Assembly: GCF_021917145.1 (NCBI RefSeq)
Contig: NC_061062.1
Location: forward strand, 948,186 to 1,012,185
Length of the DNA stretch: 64,000 nucleotides
Direction: 5' to 3'
DNA from: Hypomesus transpacificus
Lineage: Eukaryota; Chordata; Actinopteri; Osmeriformes; Osmeridae
Each line of letters starts with the position of its first letter. Within the stretch, counting starts at the first letter, position 1. This document shows, one piece after another, positions 1-14,393 of the stretch. The notes beneath the pieces are model-generated. The model did not search any database and was not told the DNA's origin. It saw only the letters and a program-made list of their open reading frames with translations. The translations under genes were made by a program, and so were the position numbers.

Positions 1-2
1 TG

Positions 3-497
3 ATATGGAAGCCCACGAGCTCATCCTCTCAGTTAAAGCCGGTGATACCCGAGGAGGGCACAACCACAGCGAACATCTCAACCAATGTCTCCACGAGTAC
101 CAACGTCTCAGACACTAACTCAACACAAACAGAGCGTTTATTTATCAATGAGACCAGGCCGGGTGCTGTGCCCCAGAGCAAGGTATTTCACTGGGACAGG
201 AGTAGCAGGAACGCGGCCGTTACCTCCGAGGGCGCTCCATCAGAAAATGCGCACTCTCTGTCGAAGGGACTCTACACGTCTGCTGGAGCAGAAACTGCAG
301 ACAGACAAAACGCTAGAGAGAGACCGGCGTCTCAGGCCGAAGTGAATAGACAGAGCCCGCCAACAGGAGCCTATGGGACCATACATGTAGAGGACACGGA
401 GACGGCTGCTGAGCAGGTAGCTCTGAGTAAGACAGCATCATCCACCTCCAGCAAGGCCGCCTCTGCCACAAACCAACACGGTCGCGGAGGAAACTGA
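3..497 (+). CDS. 3' terminal coding part of an unrecognised gene (5' end outside window)
   Basis: A reading frame is open from base 3 to the TGA-type stop at 495-497, about 164 residues, and enters from outside the window. The protein is rich in Ser, Thr, Asn and Ala with repeated NxS/NxT-like stretches near its start and has no visible membrane segment or catalytic motif. A second frame is also open over the first ~115 bases, so the exact entry frame is inferred from the longer frame. It looks like the disordered C-terminal tail of a larger protein, perhaps a receptor tail, but I do not recognise the family. A polyadenylation signal at 934-939 fits a 3' UTR of about 450 bases. Whether this is coding at all is moderately sure; its identity is unknown. 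Confidence 0.45.
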   Translation: MWKPTSSSSQLKPVIPEEGTTTANISTNVSTSTNVSDTNSTQTERLFINETRPGAVPQSKVFHWDRSSRNAAVTSEGAPSENAHSLSKGLYTSAGAETADRQNARERPASQAEVNRQSPPTGAYGTIHVEDTETAAEQVALSKTASSTSSKAASATNQHGRGGN

Positions 498-3400
498 CCA
501 AGCCACCTTCAGAGACGGAACTAAGACTGTTTGACAAGTCGGATACAACGCGTAGTTATTCTCGGAACTCATTTCAAATACTCACATTGGACATGGCACA
601 GGGTCCATGCACGTTCCTGAACGATTGATTGAGATGACAAACTAAATGACTACGGCTAAAACTGTATGACTTTATCCGCTTGAAAATAATATTTGTTTTC
701 CCAACAACTATGCGTTTCTGTTACAGTATGCCTTAATTACGTCCTTTACTTCAAAACTCCTCTAGCAATTAATGTTCATTAGGCTATATCCATTTTCTAT
801 GGAAAACTTAACTGCTATGTTTATTTAGGAGATAGGCCTATACAGAGAATATGCTTATAGTTTGTAAATTACGCATTACTTACTGTAGCTCTTAACAGAG
901 TCTTCTATCATTGCCATTCTGGTTGGGCTATTTAATAAAACAAGAATGCATTTATATTGCATTTCGTTTCACTGTAGGCTATATTTTCCTTGGACGAATA
1001 CATTTGGATTCGTGCTTTAGAGGAACCTGTGTTATGAAAGACGCTCAGGTATATTATACACTGTAACCATGTAAATGTGTTGTGTAGTAGGTTATGTACA
1101 TAGGGGAGGTGTATAGGCTACATCTTTTGGCCTTCGTCCAACTAGAATTCGTTGAATAACATACTTTTTATTAAAACGATGGATGACAGGTGCATTAGTA
1201 TATTTCACGAGGCAAATAAACGTCCATGTAAAATAAGGTTTTGTTTGCATTTTGTTCAGGTTTAGGCTTCCAACACAATCGCATTACCTAGGAGGTTCAT
1301 TTTCAATATTTCATCGTTTGAGATCAGTAATCTTTGAATTAATAGTCACATTACAATCCAGTTTGTAAATTGTTACTTGATGTCAAATTCTGTTTGAATT
1401 GAAGAAGCTTAATAATAGCCTACACTAAATATAATATCTTACACAATCGGATCGCGGTAAAAAAAAGTCGAAAATATAGCAGGACTAGTTGACTGGACCA
1501 TTGCTGACATTAAATATTTTTTTCCTCAAAATGTATGGCAATTAATCTTCCATTTATTTAGGAACTACCACACATAACCACGCAAAACATCTCTCGGCGA
1601 TATGTATCTGTACAGTTCTTAATCAGAGCTCTGTGCTTTTCAACAGAAAGCCACAGCTGCTTAACGTGTGTGAGCAAGCATGTTTGTTCCAGTAGCTATA
1701 ACAGACCCCTCTGTTTATAAGTCTGAAACTGCTCAGAGCACTCTCTCCCTCCCGTATTCTCCATCTCTCTTTCTCTGTCTGTCTCTCTCTCTCTCCCCCT
1801 CTCTCTCTTTTTCTCTCTCTTTCTCTCTCTCTCTGAGTCACTTCTGGTGACCTCTGTAAACCAGAAAAATGTATGTTATTTTGTATTACTGTAGCAGGAT
1901 GTGACGGGGGTGTATTGATTGAGCACACTGTATTGACAATTCACAAAGGAAGCAAAGAGCCTGTTACACAATCCTGGTCTGTGGTGTGTGCAGCCAAACG
2001 AGAGGCCTGTGAAAGTTCGTGGATGTCTGTGGAGAGCATCACTTCAAACACTGGAATGTAAACGACAAAAGACAGCCGTGGTGGGTTTGTTACTCTTTGT
2101 TCTGCTGTCTAACTGATACCAGATAGAAATGTGACAGACCGGGTCATCACACCAGGTTGTCTGCGCAGTTCAACATCGTCTCAGTCCACTAAGCCGAAGG
2201 CTAAGCATTCCCTCCGGTTGTGCTGTTTTCAAAATTCTTAATCTGGTTTCAGAAAAAGTCATATTCAGTGAAACACAACACAGCAACATAAACGTTTCCG
2301 TCACTCTATATAGTTGATGAATAGAACAATAAGCCAAGCAAACAAAAATATGATTTTTCCATTTCTGACAAGGACAGCTGTTCAGTTCTACACAGTGCTG
2401 AACAGCACTTGCTACATGTCGTTGTTTAAGTGTACAGCAAAGCAAAGCCTGGATGAAGCCACTGCTTTGGTCGTCCAAGTTGGTGTCAAGATATTCCTCT
2501 AGTGCCAATCGTTCTGTGGCAACCACAACTATTAGGAAGGCTTGTCAGATTTAGTACAATAACAGTTTTGACTCTCTAAGGCTTGACCTTCCAAATACTT
2601 TCACTACCCAACACTCTGGATGTGTGTGAGGCAGCGATATCAAAGCGTTTCAATGTCCTATTGTATACTAATGAATAATTTACATGTGTTGGTTAAACAA
2701 GTGAACAATTTGAAGTCAGCTCATAACAGACTTTTAAATTAGTCTGGGATGAATTATGGGCTCATGTATAATTAAGATGGAGGGAAATGCCATTCTATTG
2801 TCTCCAGGCTCCGTTAGCTAACAGGAAGTGGCATCACAACACCAAGGTAATCTACACAGCTGTGCGTTCTCTGCTGTTTCTCTCTGCTGACACACCAAGT
2901 CAAGACACGATGACATCACTCAGAACTTTATGGCCAACTGCACATTGACAGATGGATTAGCCTAGCCCTCTGGAAGGGAGGGAGGGAGGGAGGGGGGAGA
3001 GCATGAGAGACAGAGGGAGAAGGGTGAGAGAGGGATGAAAGACTAGAAAGCTTTCTAAAGTGTGCCATCAGACCAGACCAGCTGCCGAGGTGAGGCTGTT
3101 ACTCCACACAGGCCGGGAGAGATGACGCACGCGCTCAGTAGAGGCGCAGGCCCACCTGTCTGGGAACAGACAGGCCCAGGCCCTCTTCATCAGCCAGCAT
3201 GAAGCACAACCCCAGGACCTGTCTGACCACCCGGCCAGGTTCACAACACACCACAACTCTCCTCAGGGGTTTAAAAGTAAATATTTAGCCGAGAAGGCAG
3301 AGAATGAAGACGTGTTCACCTTAACCTGTTCTGCAAGTACACTGCATGACACGGCTGTGGTATGATATTCAGTATCTTTAGGAGGTAGCTCTAGTTTGGA

Positions 3401-6137
3401 TTCAACAGTTTCTCACCTTCAAACCTTAAACACTAAATCAAAATAATACCTTGAGAAAAGAGTCAGAGGCCGTGGAGAGACTGAGTAGCAACCAAGTCCT
3501 GTGGTGGTAGGTCACATCCCTCTGGGGCCTGAACGACAGAAGGCAGCCCTGGAGAATGCCTGTGGAAAGATAATTAAAAGAGCAACACCCCAGAGACTGC
3601 TAACAGTTGGGTTGGGAAGGAACAGTAGCCAGCGCAACAGGCCTCCAAGGGCTCATTTTGAACGATCTGGCTCTCTCATGCAGCCTGATGTACCTAGCTA
3701 CTTGCCACTGTCTTGTCCTGCTACTCTTCGACCTTTACTTGGGTTCCACAGCAGGTCACATCATGGTGAACCGTGCTAGTTTGCTGTCATTATTTTTTGC
3801 GAGAGTACATCAATAGCGGTTTGTTGTTTCGCCCCGTTTGCCCTTGCATGTTTTCCAGCTCGTTCACACACGTGACGGCGGGAGCCACAGGTGCATGAGC
3901 ACCGACCTTGACCCACCTGAGACTCAGAGAGACAGAGGGAAAAAGAGAGAGGCAGAGAGGGAGACTTACGGGACATCGCCATGGCTACTCTCAGAACATT
4001 AGGTCTTGGAAGCCGGGGACCTCTTGGACTAGCTGCTGTCTGACAGACAGGCTGGCCGGCTCGTCTCCCCTACAGTCTGGACTGGACTGTGTGTGGTATG
4101 AACGTAGATATGGGAATGTTTGTGATAAGCACAATCCATCACAGCTTGTTCTCATCTCTCCTTTAGTCAAACAAGTAGATATATAAACCCGACAGTGTGA
4201 GAATGGACCCTTTCCGATGGTAGTGACATTGCCTGGAATGTATGTTTCAGACCCTAAATGTGGGCAGTTTTAACATACGAGACCATGAGATTTTACTAGA
4301 GTACAGAAGTCAAATGCCAGAGAAGACCCCGAAACAGTCTGAAACAGGAGCCTTTATTAGTGCACTGCATCACCATCCTCAACAACAGATCCTGGACATT
4401 ATTATACCGACAAACATTCCTCTGGAGTTCTGAAGCTGTAAACAGCTCTATAGACATAACGGTCAAACTTGTGTGTGTGCACACAGGAACACGTTTTACA
4501 TCTTTCCTTTTGTATCGTTCGGTTGTCAGTGTGCATCCACAGGGAGCAGGTAGTGAGAGACACACGGCAGATACCCAACAGAGCATTATTGTCAGTCAAA
4601 CACTTTGTTTACTTTCAAGTGTGATTAAGCAAAGTTTGGTGATGACGCACTTAGAACACCGTTCAGACAAACCTTGAATAAACAGATGAGCAGGGTACAT
4701 GAAATGTAACTACGCTTTAAAGATGAAGACACACCTGATTGAAGCCAGGTCAACTCGTTTCCATCAACAAACAACATTCGAGATCAGGATTAGTTCTCCT
4801 TCAAATCGAATCCACATTCTCTACTGTCTCTATTTCACAGTCCAGACCGTTTAACAACATTGCATTACGTGTCGAACACTTCATCCAACAGCCAACATTC
4901 AGGAAAGATCAGGAAGAAACCTTAACCTTCATACTACCTACCTCGTCCAGTTCAACAATATCATTACTCAGGTTTTGCAATCTTTATGCATTTTTGTGTT
5001 TCTAACAGATCATGTCTCCAGTTCCAAACCTGTGGAGATGAACTGCACAGCTTCATGACTGCAACACTACTGAATAAAGATGGAGACAAGGGGAGGAAAG
5101 TACTAACAATGTGTTATGGCTCTAAGTCATGGTTAAGTCATGGTTAAGTCATGGTTAAGTATGCTTAAAGTATGATCCAGACCTCTAATGATATTGTCGT
5201 CATTTTCATTCTCTACTTACGTCACTATGCATAGAGTTCCTCTAACTTAAGCAATTTCATTTTGTAGTCATACAAGGACACATTAATTAAATCAACAAAT
5301 GAAGTTAGTGAACACAATTCATGTCATTCAAACCAAATACGTTGTGGTGACCTTTTTATATATTTGAAACAATATTCAAGGCACAACTATGAGACAAATT
5401 CCTTTTCTTTTCAAATGGGAATCGTATTAGAAAATGTATACACAGTACGTGCTACAGTGCTACTCCATATGATAATGCACTTGTATTGTGTTTTTTACAG
5501 TTAAAATAAAGATGTTCTGAGACTGTAAACTATTTGAATGAACGGGTGAATACTGCATCAATCGATAGCTTACAAGTGCAAACGGAGCCCCTGATCTGAC
5601 CTAAAGAAACCAACACAGAAGGCAGAGAGGATTATCAGCATATAATGCTAATTACATAAAATCATTTAAAATGACCACTAAGGCAAAGTCAGGCACAGCA
5701 CTTGGATGTAGTGAACTCAAGGCCAGGTGGGTCCAAGTCAAACTGATTAGCTATCAGGAACTGAACGTTCCTTTACATCAACTTTAATGTTTGTAGAACC
5801 TTTAAATAAAACTTCAAATGTAAACAAAGACAGCCGTTTCATGTCTGCAATCAAATGACAACACGCTCCAGTCATGTGGAGCTCATCAATACTCTTACCT
5901 CAAAGAATAAAGTGCTTGGAAGCTAAGCTTTTTTTTTTTTTTTCAAGAAAGGAAAATACTTTTAGTCACTTATTACGACCCTATGCTCTAATCATTCTCG
6001 TCTAAAACATCAACCATCTTGGATTCTTCCAAACTCAAGTTTGAGTTATCTTTCTCAATTACAAATAAAGAGCAAATGGAAGCAGGTGCTTTATCGGTTA
6101 AAAAGCTTATGGGAAGTCCTTCAGGTTATGTGATATT
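498..6137. other. Intergenic region without a recognisable gene
   Basis: After the likely 3' UTR (498 to about 955) the sequence is AT-rich and shows no open frame with protein-like composition or paired splice sites. It holds a CT microsatellite (about 1740-1845), a GGGA-rich tract (2973-2998), a triplicated GGTTAAGTCAT-type repeat (5125-5160) and a T-run (5929-5943). Part of the distal end may be the 3' UTR of the minus-strand CCDC9B gene. Confidence 0.6.
934..939 (+). promoter_or_regulatory. AATAAA polyadenylation signal of the first partial gene
   Basis: AATAAA lies about 440 bases after the stop codon at 497 in an AT-rich stretch. It is the first such hexamer on this strand after the stop; another occurs near 1213. 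Confidence 0.45.
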
Positions 6138-9100
6138 TCAACATATGAAGTCCTTTAGACAATCTTCCCATGCTCTCTGGCCTGAAAAGAAAAACATATA
6201 TACATATTACAGGTATAAATTGTGAATGTTTGTAAACGCTTAATCCACCACTTCAAGCAGTTCTCTCTGAGAGCTGCAGTATGTTTTCTCTCTGGGAGCA
6301 GCAGTATGTGTTCTCTCTGGGAGCTGCAGTATGTGTTCTCTCTTGGCTGAGCGCAGGTGGGTGGGAACACATCATCATACCGCTACAGCAGGCCAGGACA
6401 TTAACAGGGACGGCTTCACTTGGCTATTTCTAAGCCACTTGAAAAGCTGATGGTCGCTTCAGCAGTGAGATATACTGTACCCTGGTCAGTGAGTTATACT
6501 GTACCCTGGTCACAATCTAATACTGTACATATATTACATCTGCAATGCAGAGGAATCCATCCCTTATCTGTCTCTCGTGCCCATGCATCCATCCATCACT
6601 CATCCATCCATCACTTACTCATCCATCCATCACTTACTCATCCATGCATCCTCCACCCTCTCATCCTCTCCTTAACTGACCTTATCAGTGCTGGTGGTGT
6701 GTGCTGGGTTCATCTGTCCTGACTCCAGGGTCAGAACAGACAGGCTGGAGTCTAGCAGCTCCTCTGTTTAGAAGAACCTGCTGTTAGTCACTGTGAACCC
6801 ATATACCCTCCCTCTGTCCCACTGTGACACCTCCCATACATCCCCTCCATCTGTCCCACTGTGACACCTCCCATGACCTACCTGACTTCCTGCTGATGCT
6901 CTTGGCGTGCTCTACAGGCTGGACAGAGACGTCCTGGACAGAGACGTCCTGGACAGAGACGTCCTGGGCAGAGACGTCCTGGGCAGAGACGTCCTGGGCA
7001 GAGACGTCCTGGGCAGAGACGTCCTGGGCAGAGACGTCCTGGGCAGAGACGTCCTGGGCAGAGACGTCCTGGGCAGAGACGTCCTGGGGAGGGCCACAGG
7101 CTCTCTCCTCCGTGGGGGAGCTGGGAGCAGGACTGCAGACATCGCCACGGTCCGTCTTGGGAGCCGTAGGAGGTTCAGGGGCTTTTGGCGGCTGTCCTTG
7201 CCCGACCAAAGAGCTCTGTGTCTGGGCTTCTCCAGCAGGTTGCTCTGCACTGGCTTCCTGGGTGTCTGTGGGCTCCTCGTACTCATGTCTGGTGTTGCTA
7301 CGGCAGGCGTCGTTGTGACGGGCCTCTTGGATGAGCTCGTCTGAAAAGCGAACTTTCTTTTCAGGGCTCTTATGAGACGCAGCCTCGGTCTCACCTTCAG
7401 GAGGGTTGTCTGGGAGAGAGCTGGGGAGCCCAGCCAGCTGCTCAACACCAACCCCCTCCTCGCTGACCACCTCCAGAAGAGGTGAAGACTCTGTTTTGGG
7501 GTCACCCTCTGTGACCCTTGGGGTCTTCGCTATGGGCTGGTCCCCTTCTGGATCTCCCATGGCGTCCAGTTCCTCCAGAAACTCTTCCAAGCTCGTCTCA
7601 GAAGCCCGTGAGAGACCCCCGTCCTCATCAGCATCCCATCTGGAAGACATTTATTAAGTCCACAAGAGCCAAAGAATTCCGTACTCTAGCTAACATTTTG
7701 ATCAGCAACAGAAAAACCCAGTTTGGGGATCTACGACACGGTAAACGGGGTGTGCGTTCAGAACAAGAGAGGATGACTTTGGCCGAAAGACTGAGACGGT
7801 GATGGAGTTGAGGAAGTGAGAAAGAGCGTTTGTGGAAGGAGAACAGGAACACATCCTATCATCCCTTAATACCAGCTGACAACAACAGTTGATAACATGG
7901 AGGAGTGGAGGATGGGTAGTAAAGGCCCACTGCATGGAAGGACATAAATACTGCATGAGGACAGACAGGATGGAGCTAGCCTCTCCTGGTACATCGGTAA
8001 GTGTGACAACCACTTGACAGATGTCTTATGGAACAAACAGAGCTTTTAAGAGGAAGTTTGCCATGTGAGAAGACAAACAAGTTTGACGTGTGCTGCGTTC
8101 TATCCCCCAGCGTCCCTGAGGGCCTGCAGCCATCCTGAGGGCCTGCAGCCAGACAGACACTTGACTGAACTGGCAGGACAGCCACGAGGCTTCGTCAGGG
8201 CGCCTGCTTTACGTCTCTCTGATGCACGTCTGCTGCCTTGCCGTGGACTCTACTGACCTTCTGGCACGCCCAGTCAGACGATCTTTGCCCTTGGCCTTGC
8301 TGCCCACCACGGGCACCTTCTTGCCCCTCTCGTCTCCTTTGCCCCTTGTATGGTGGCCTGTATGGGACACGTTTGAGGAGGAATATCTTTGAACCACATG
8401 AACACTAGACAGACATCAGAGTACTTTCTTCACCACTAAGTGCCTGGAGGCTACAGGCGACTGTTGCAATAAACTGTACAATATGGCAGCGATATGGCAG
8501 CGAAGGTTGTACTGTACAGCCCCGAGCAGGAAGAACCCTCACCTCCTGAGTCAGCAACTGATTTGGGATAACCTTTCCTTGCACTCTTCCCACCTGGAAA
8601 CCAAACACAGTATTGTCTTTAATCAACACGTTTTTCTATCTATGGAAGCAAATCAGTGACATTATGTTTTGAATTTTAAAAAGGCATTGAATACTTAATA
8701 TGGAAATTTAAACACAACCGAATTCATAGCATCAAAATATTTTTCTTAGAAAACCATACCTGAATTTTGAATTCACCTGTCAAATTTATTTTGATGTAAA
8801 AAAAAAAATCTGATCAAAAAATTAAAGGTCTGTAAATTCAGATGGCTCAAATTCGAATGATGAAATTCAGATTAAAACATTTTTTACCGAAAAAAAATCT
8901 TATAAAAAGACATTCTGGTTGCTCAAATTCTAAAGCAAATATTCAAATCTGAAAAAATTTGAGAAGAAAAAAAACGTTGCTGAAAATAATTCTGATTGCA
9001 ACATCCGGAATACCGGGGATAGATAAGGCAATTGGATCTGAATTTTTCGGCTCTATTCAAATTTCAGTAGCCTGAATTTAGTTTTATTTGAACTTTTGAA

Positions 9101-12100
9101 GATTTACATTTTTGTTATTTAATTTTGGAAGATTTAATTTGTTATACAATTTTAAGAAGATTTAATTTTTTGTTATACAATTTTTGGGACCTGAATTATG
9201 TTGTTTGAATTTGAGCAAACTTAAATTCAGATGAATTTATTTTTACCAACCAAGAGTCTCACCTTTAGTTTGAGGCCCTCTGTCTCTCTCTCCATGGGAT
9301 TTATCTGAAAACCTTCAGGCAAAGGTTTAGTTTACAGAAGAAGGACGCCCCAATAAGCTGCTGAGAGAGAACTATAAACAGGCACAGTACAAGTTCTGGG
9401 TGACAGTCTGGTGTAGAATGTAAACATGCACATTCTTACCATAGTTAATGAAGAGTCCATGGGGGTTAAAGGTTGGGCACCTATCCTGTAACTGTACCAC
9501 TAACCTTAGAGTTAACATTCCACTTAGCCTTAACGGTTAGCATTCCACTGGGTTCATTTAGCAGGACTGCCCACATTCGTCAGCCCTGGAAATGTGTCCT
9601 GACTGGTATTGTGAGCCAGGGCAGACTACTCCTGCCTGCTGGGTTTCTGACCCATGCCCTCCCTCCTTACTTGAACATCTAGACTCTCAAGTCAAAACGA
9701 CATTTAGTCCACTATTCAGACTCAAGGGGCCTTTTTAAACCCTTGCCAAAAAAGGCAAGGCATTTCACCCCTGAGTAAATATAGTCTCCCTGGTCCCTGG
9801 TCCCTTTTAAGTTTGTCCGCTTGTTCTAAATAGCTTGTTTACTTATGTTGCTACTAGGCCGCTCTGGGCACTGCAGATGCAACTGATAACCACCAAACTA
9901 CAAAGACCACCAAACTACAAAGGCCACAGTGCTGCTTTCTTGTCTTCCTGGGTAGTGATGTATGAAAAGGTATTTTGGGGTGACACAATCTTAATTCTTT
10001 AAATTGTAACACTGTTGATGCATGTAAGCACATGTGATTTTTAGTGACCAGTACAATTGATAGATGTATATTAGTCTGGAACATTGATAACCAGTTGCAA
10101 TATTATTCAATTTAGTGTGACAGTCTGCTAATGTGATTTGTATCATGGGACTTGATCAGATCTAGTCTTGTGATGGTAGGACATCAGCATCTTGGACATG
10201 GGTCCAAATGTAGTCCCTACAACATTCTAATTCTGCATTCAGTTATTAAGAGCAGCCAATCATACTATACAAAGAAGAAAGTACATCTAAGAGATAACAT
10301 TTTTATTCCTCCAGGCATTTTCCTTTCTGCTACAGTTTTTCACAAACCTTCGTCACAGGATATTTTTGGTTAAAGGAGTTCGTTGGGGTGAGATGCATGG
10401 AGGTTAGGTACAAGCTTAAAGAGACAGTTCAGCCCAAAATCAAAAAGAAATTGTAGTATCTATTTATACATCAAACTACACCCTCAAGTGTGCAAACAAA
10501 TGTGCAGACATGCATTCGGCAAACCAAACAAACAACCATGCGCTGGCTGAAAGGGCCAATACTAGCAGAGCTGGTAGTTAAGCAGTCTGGTGTTGAACAG
10601 GAGGGCAGCCAATGGGCTTCAAGCTTACATGTGATCCGTCTTGTCCAGGTCCCAGGCCCGCCTCCATTGGCCCTTGGAGTTTTTGTGGCGAGCGACTCTC
10701 TCTCGGTCGATCTGCTCGCGCTCCTTCTTCCAGCGCAGGTACTCCTGCTGCTCCTCTCTGGAGACGCTGAGCTCAGTCTGGCCCGTCAGCTCTCCATCCT
10801 GGGGAGACACAGTCACACGTTAGTCACCCAGCGGACGCTTTCATCCGCAGCGCACAGTGCACGTAGACTGTACAGCGGAAGATCAAGAATCAGAAGTGCA
10901 TATTTCTACAGTATTTCAGTGATCAGAGTTGACTGAACGGTCTGTGTTTACAGTCAGATGTGTTAGTGACGGTGGTCTCCCAGCCCCGGGGCCTCCGTCA
11001 GGGGCCCCCCTCAGGGGCCTGGGGCCCCTGGTGAAGCTGTGGAAGGCTGGAGAAGGGCCCACAGCCGGCCCAGAGCAGCAGGATGACTTCCGACGAGTAA
11101 CAGGAAAACACAGCCTCTCTTAACGGGAGCGGAAATCAATAAGACACTGAATTGATCTTTGCTAAATTTGTTTTGTTTGTTGATAGGGGACAGAAAGGAC
11201 ACAAACGCAGTGACAGAGAGAGAAATAACCAGAAAGGTAGAAGAAGAGAAGGACAAACGGATCTGACAAGTGTTGTTTTGCTCTGAGGTGCGAGCCAATC
11301 AGAGGCAGGTAAACATTTGGTTCTCCTACAGGCGGTCTCCAGGATGAGGGAGAGTGTGTTTGTCCCTCTGGTTCTCTCCTGCTAGGGGACGCAGGGGTCA
11401 CAGGGGACGGCGGATGTCGCATGTTCCAACAGGCAGTCCCCTGCTGTCTCCGTTAGCTAGAGCGCTAATTAACTATTTCAATTTCCTGCCTCTACAGGGT
11501 CTCCCTGGGAGGGCGTCAGGGGCCAGGGCGCTGTCTGATTCTAGCTTTCAATTAGGGCCTGGTCTCCCTCAGGGAGGAGGGCAGCAGAGGGATCAGAAGG
11601 ACTGCGACTCCTTCACAGCTTGTAACACTAGCAGGCCATGACGATGGCCAAGAAGACCTGTACAAACGTGTACAGTTGAGGATGTGGAGATACAAAACAA
11701 TATTGAATACCCCCCCCCCCCACACACACACACACACACTCCAGCTCTCCTGCAGTTGGGCGCGGGCCGGTTAGCACAGCCTTGGACCTGCAATCACCTC
11801 CTTATGCAACCGCATCCAGCTTCCACAGAGGAGAAACAAAGGCGTTGCGTAACCTGCTGGCAGCGTTCTCCAGGGGGGGGCTGATAACCAGAGGAGGCAG
11901 CAGAGGAGGCAGCAGAGGAGGCAGCAGAGGAGGCAGAAGAGGAGGCAGCAGAGGAGGCAGCACAGGAGGCAGCAGAGGAGGCAGCAGAGGAGGCAGCAGA
12001 GGAGGCAGCAGAGGAGGCAGCAGAGGAGGCAGAAGAGGAGGCAGCAGAGGAGGCAGCAGAGGAGGCAGCACAGGAGGCAGCAGAGGAGGCAGCAGAGGAG

Positions 12101-14358
12101 GCAGCACAGGAGGCAGCAGAGGAGGCAGCAGCGGAGGCAGCAGCGGAGGCAGCAGAGGAGACAGCAGAGGAGGCAGGTGCACCTGTCCAGCACACCACAG
12201 ACCAGGAGGCCCTCACGGACACTGTCTGACCGCTGGGTGGTGTGTGTGTGTGTGTGTGTGGGTGTGTGTAGAGCGCCATGCTGGATCATCCCCTCAGAGC
12301 CAGTGCACTATTCCCACTGTAAGAGGCATCAACATACCTGCTTCATGTCTTACCTGGTAGTACAGCTCACACTCCAACACACTATAACGCTCCTCTGTCT
12401 GCCTCATCTCATCCTGAGACAGAGAGAGAGAGAGAGAGGTATTGAGAATGAAAGGGAATGAGAGGAAGAGAGAGGTAGGGAGGATGAGACGGAGGGAGAG
12501 AGAGGAGGGGGAGAGAAAGAGAGATGACAGTTACATTATCATTATGCTTCCCTTGTCTTTCAGCTGTTTATCAATCAATGATGTACTATTACTCCTGAAG
12601 GTCCCAAGCTGCCATTGTTATGGCTGCCATAAAACTGACAACAATGTATCCTGTGTAAACCTGACAGAACTACACTGCCCCCTGGTGGACAAACTGTACA
12701 ACGGGAGGGATTTTGTGTGTGAAGAAATATTCAAGTCAGTTCGACATTATGCATTCACCCGTGTGAATGTGTCTGGGTGATTCATGCTGCCATTAGCAGA
12801 CGTCTCCAGGACAGAGGGAGGGTGAGGACTGCTGGAATGAGTCTGGCTGTCGCAGGAGGAGAGATTTAAGACATCCACAGACTTTATTTGTTCCTCTCTC
12901 CCAGAGCAGACAAAACACAGCCCCCTCCCCCTCTCCTCTCTCCACTCACCTTTCTGACACATTGCAGCTCTGTCCACTTGGCAGCATTATAAGCCACATT
13001 CACAACCACATTTGTAGAAAGAAAAACGTGTGAATGTTAATGAGATTAAATCATTATTTTCATGATGATGGGAAAACAAGGAGGAAACATGATGCAAAGA
13101 AAAGGTCGGCTCCCTGTTCCCCTCCCCCGTGTCTCTCTCCTTGTCTGGTCCTCCCCCTCCCCCTCCCCCTCCCCCTCCCCCTCTCTCCTTGCCTGGTCCT
13201 CTCTCTCCCCAGAGCAGACACACCAGACAGACCCTCCCTGATCCCTCCCCGCAGTCAGACAGCTCCAGAGCAGGGCAGCCCACTCCTAGTCCCCTCCTTC
13301 ATCCCCAGACCCTGGCCAGGGCCCCATCCTTCAGTGAGCCCACTAGGCCGTACCCTGGGCATGACAGGCCCACGTGTCCAAGCTGCAGTCAGAAGCTTCG
13401 GTTCCAGCTTGGGTTTGACTACGAACGCACATTTAATGCTGAAGAGTAAGGCACTATCTGATTTAGGGATTTGCTTTACACAGTTTCTGAATAGAATCAT
13501 GGAAACAGGACTGTCCTTGAGGTGACACTATGACATCGTCATGGCTAAACTTACTAAAACCCCAACACTGACTGAGTTCCTGGGATGGACCCAAATATAG
13601 GCTGGAAACAGTGTTCATGATGTCACTGCTACCATATGACATCAGTGGGCTAGGGACTATGGGTGGCTAGCCTAGCACATATGCAGACTCCAAGATTGTT
13701 ACACAGACCCTGCTATGCACGCACGCACACACACACACACACACAGACAACTCTGTAACTCTATTTACCCAAACCCCGCCCCCCTCCTTCCACAGGGCCA
13801 GAGGATCAGCTGTTCATGGTGTGCGTCAGCAAGTTGATTGGAGAGCGTGTGTGTGTGTGTCCACGAGTGTGATTGTGTGTGAGTATGTCCACTGGGGTGT
13901 GTGTGTGTGTGTGTCCATTGGTGTGTGAGTGGGGCAGTCTGAAGCAGCTGTTCGGAGGCTCTGCAGACCAGGGATCTGGTCACAGAGCAGCTGGAGATGT
14001 TAGCGTGTGTGTGGCCTGCATTCATGCAGGCGTGTGTATGACTATGTTTCACCTGCAGTTTAAGCACATCTTTAACACAACATAGCACAGATAGTAAATC
14101 AATCCATCAGTTTGTATCTATCTGATGCAGACCAGGATCCCAGTGTGCTTTACAGGAGCTGTTCCAGACACTCCTCCCCTCCAGTCTAGACAGACCCCAG
14201 CCACACCCCCTGCCAACCCAAACACTCTCCCCCTTCCCAGCCCCCCCCTCCCCTTCAGGCTTTGTGCTCCATCACAGGAGGAGGGGGGAGGGGAGGGGAC
14301 AGTCCTCCAGAGACAGCTCTCCCAAGTCGGGTACCCACATGGCAAGGTGTGTGTGTGT

Positions 14359-14393
<35 letters not shown>

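Noticed and set aside
3068-3256. 62-codon minus frame with Trp/Cys-rich product
   Set aside because: Short, no splice support, composition not protein-like, no neighbouring exons.
11771-12360. Long frames of 126-192 codons on both strands
   Set aside because: They are translations of a 12-bp GGAGGCAGCAGA array (poly Gly/Ser/Arg, Cys/Leu or Pro/Leu), with no splice sites or conservation seen.
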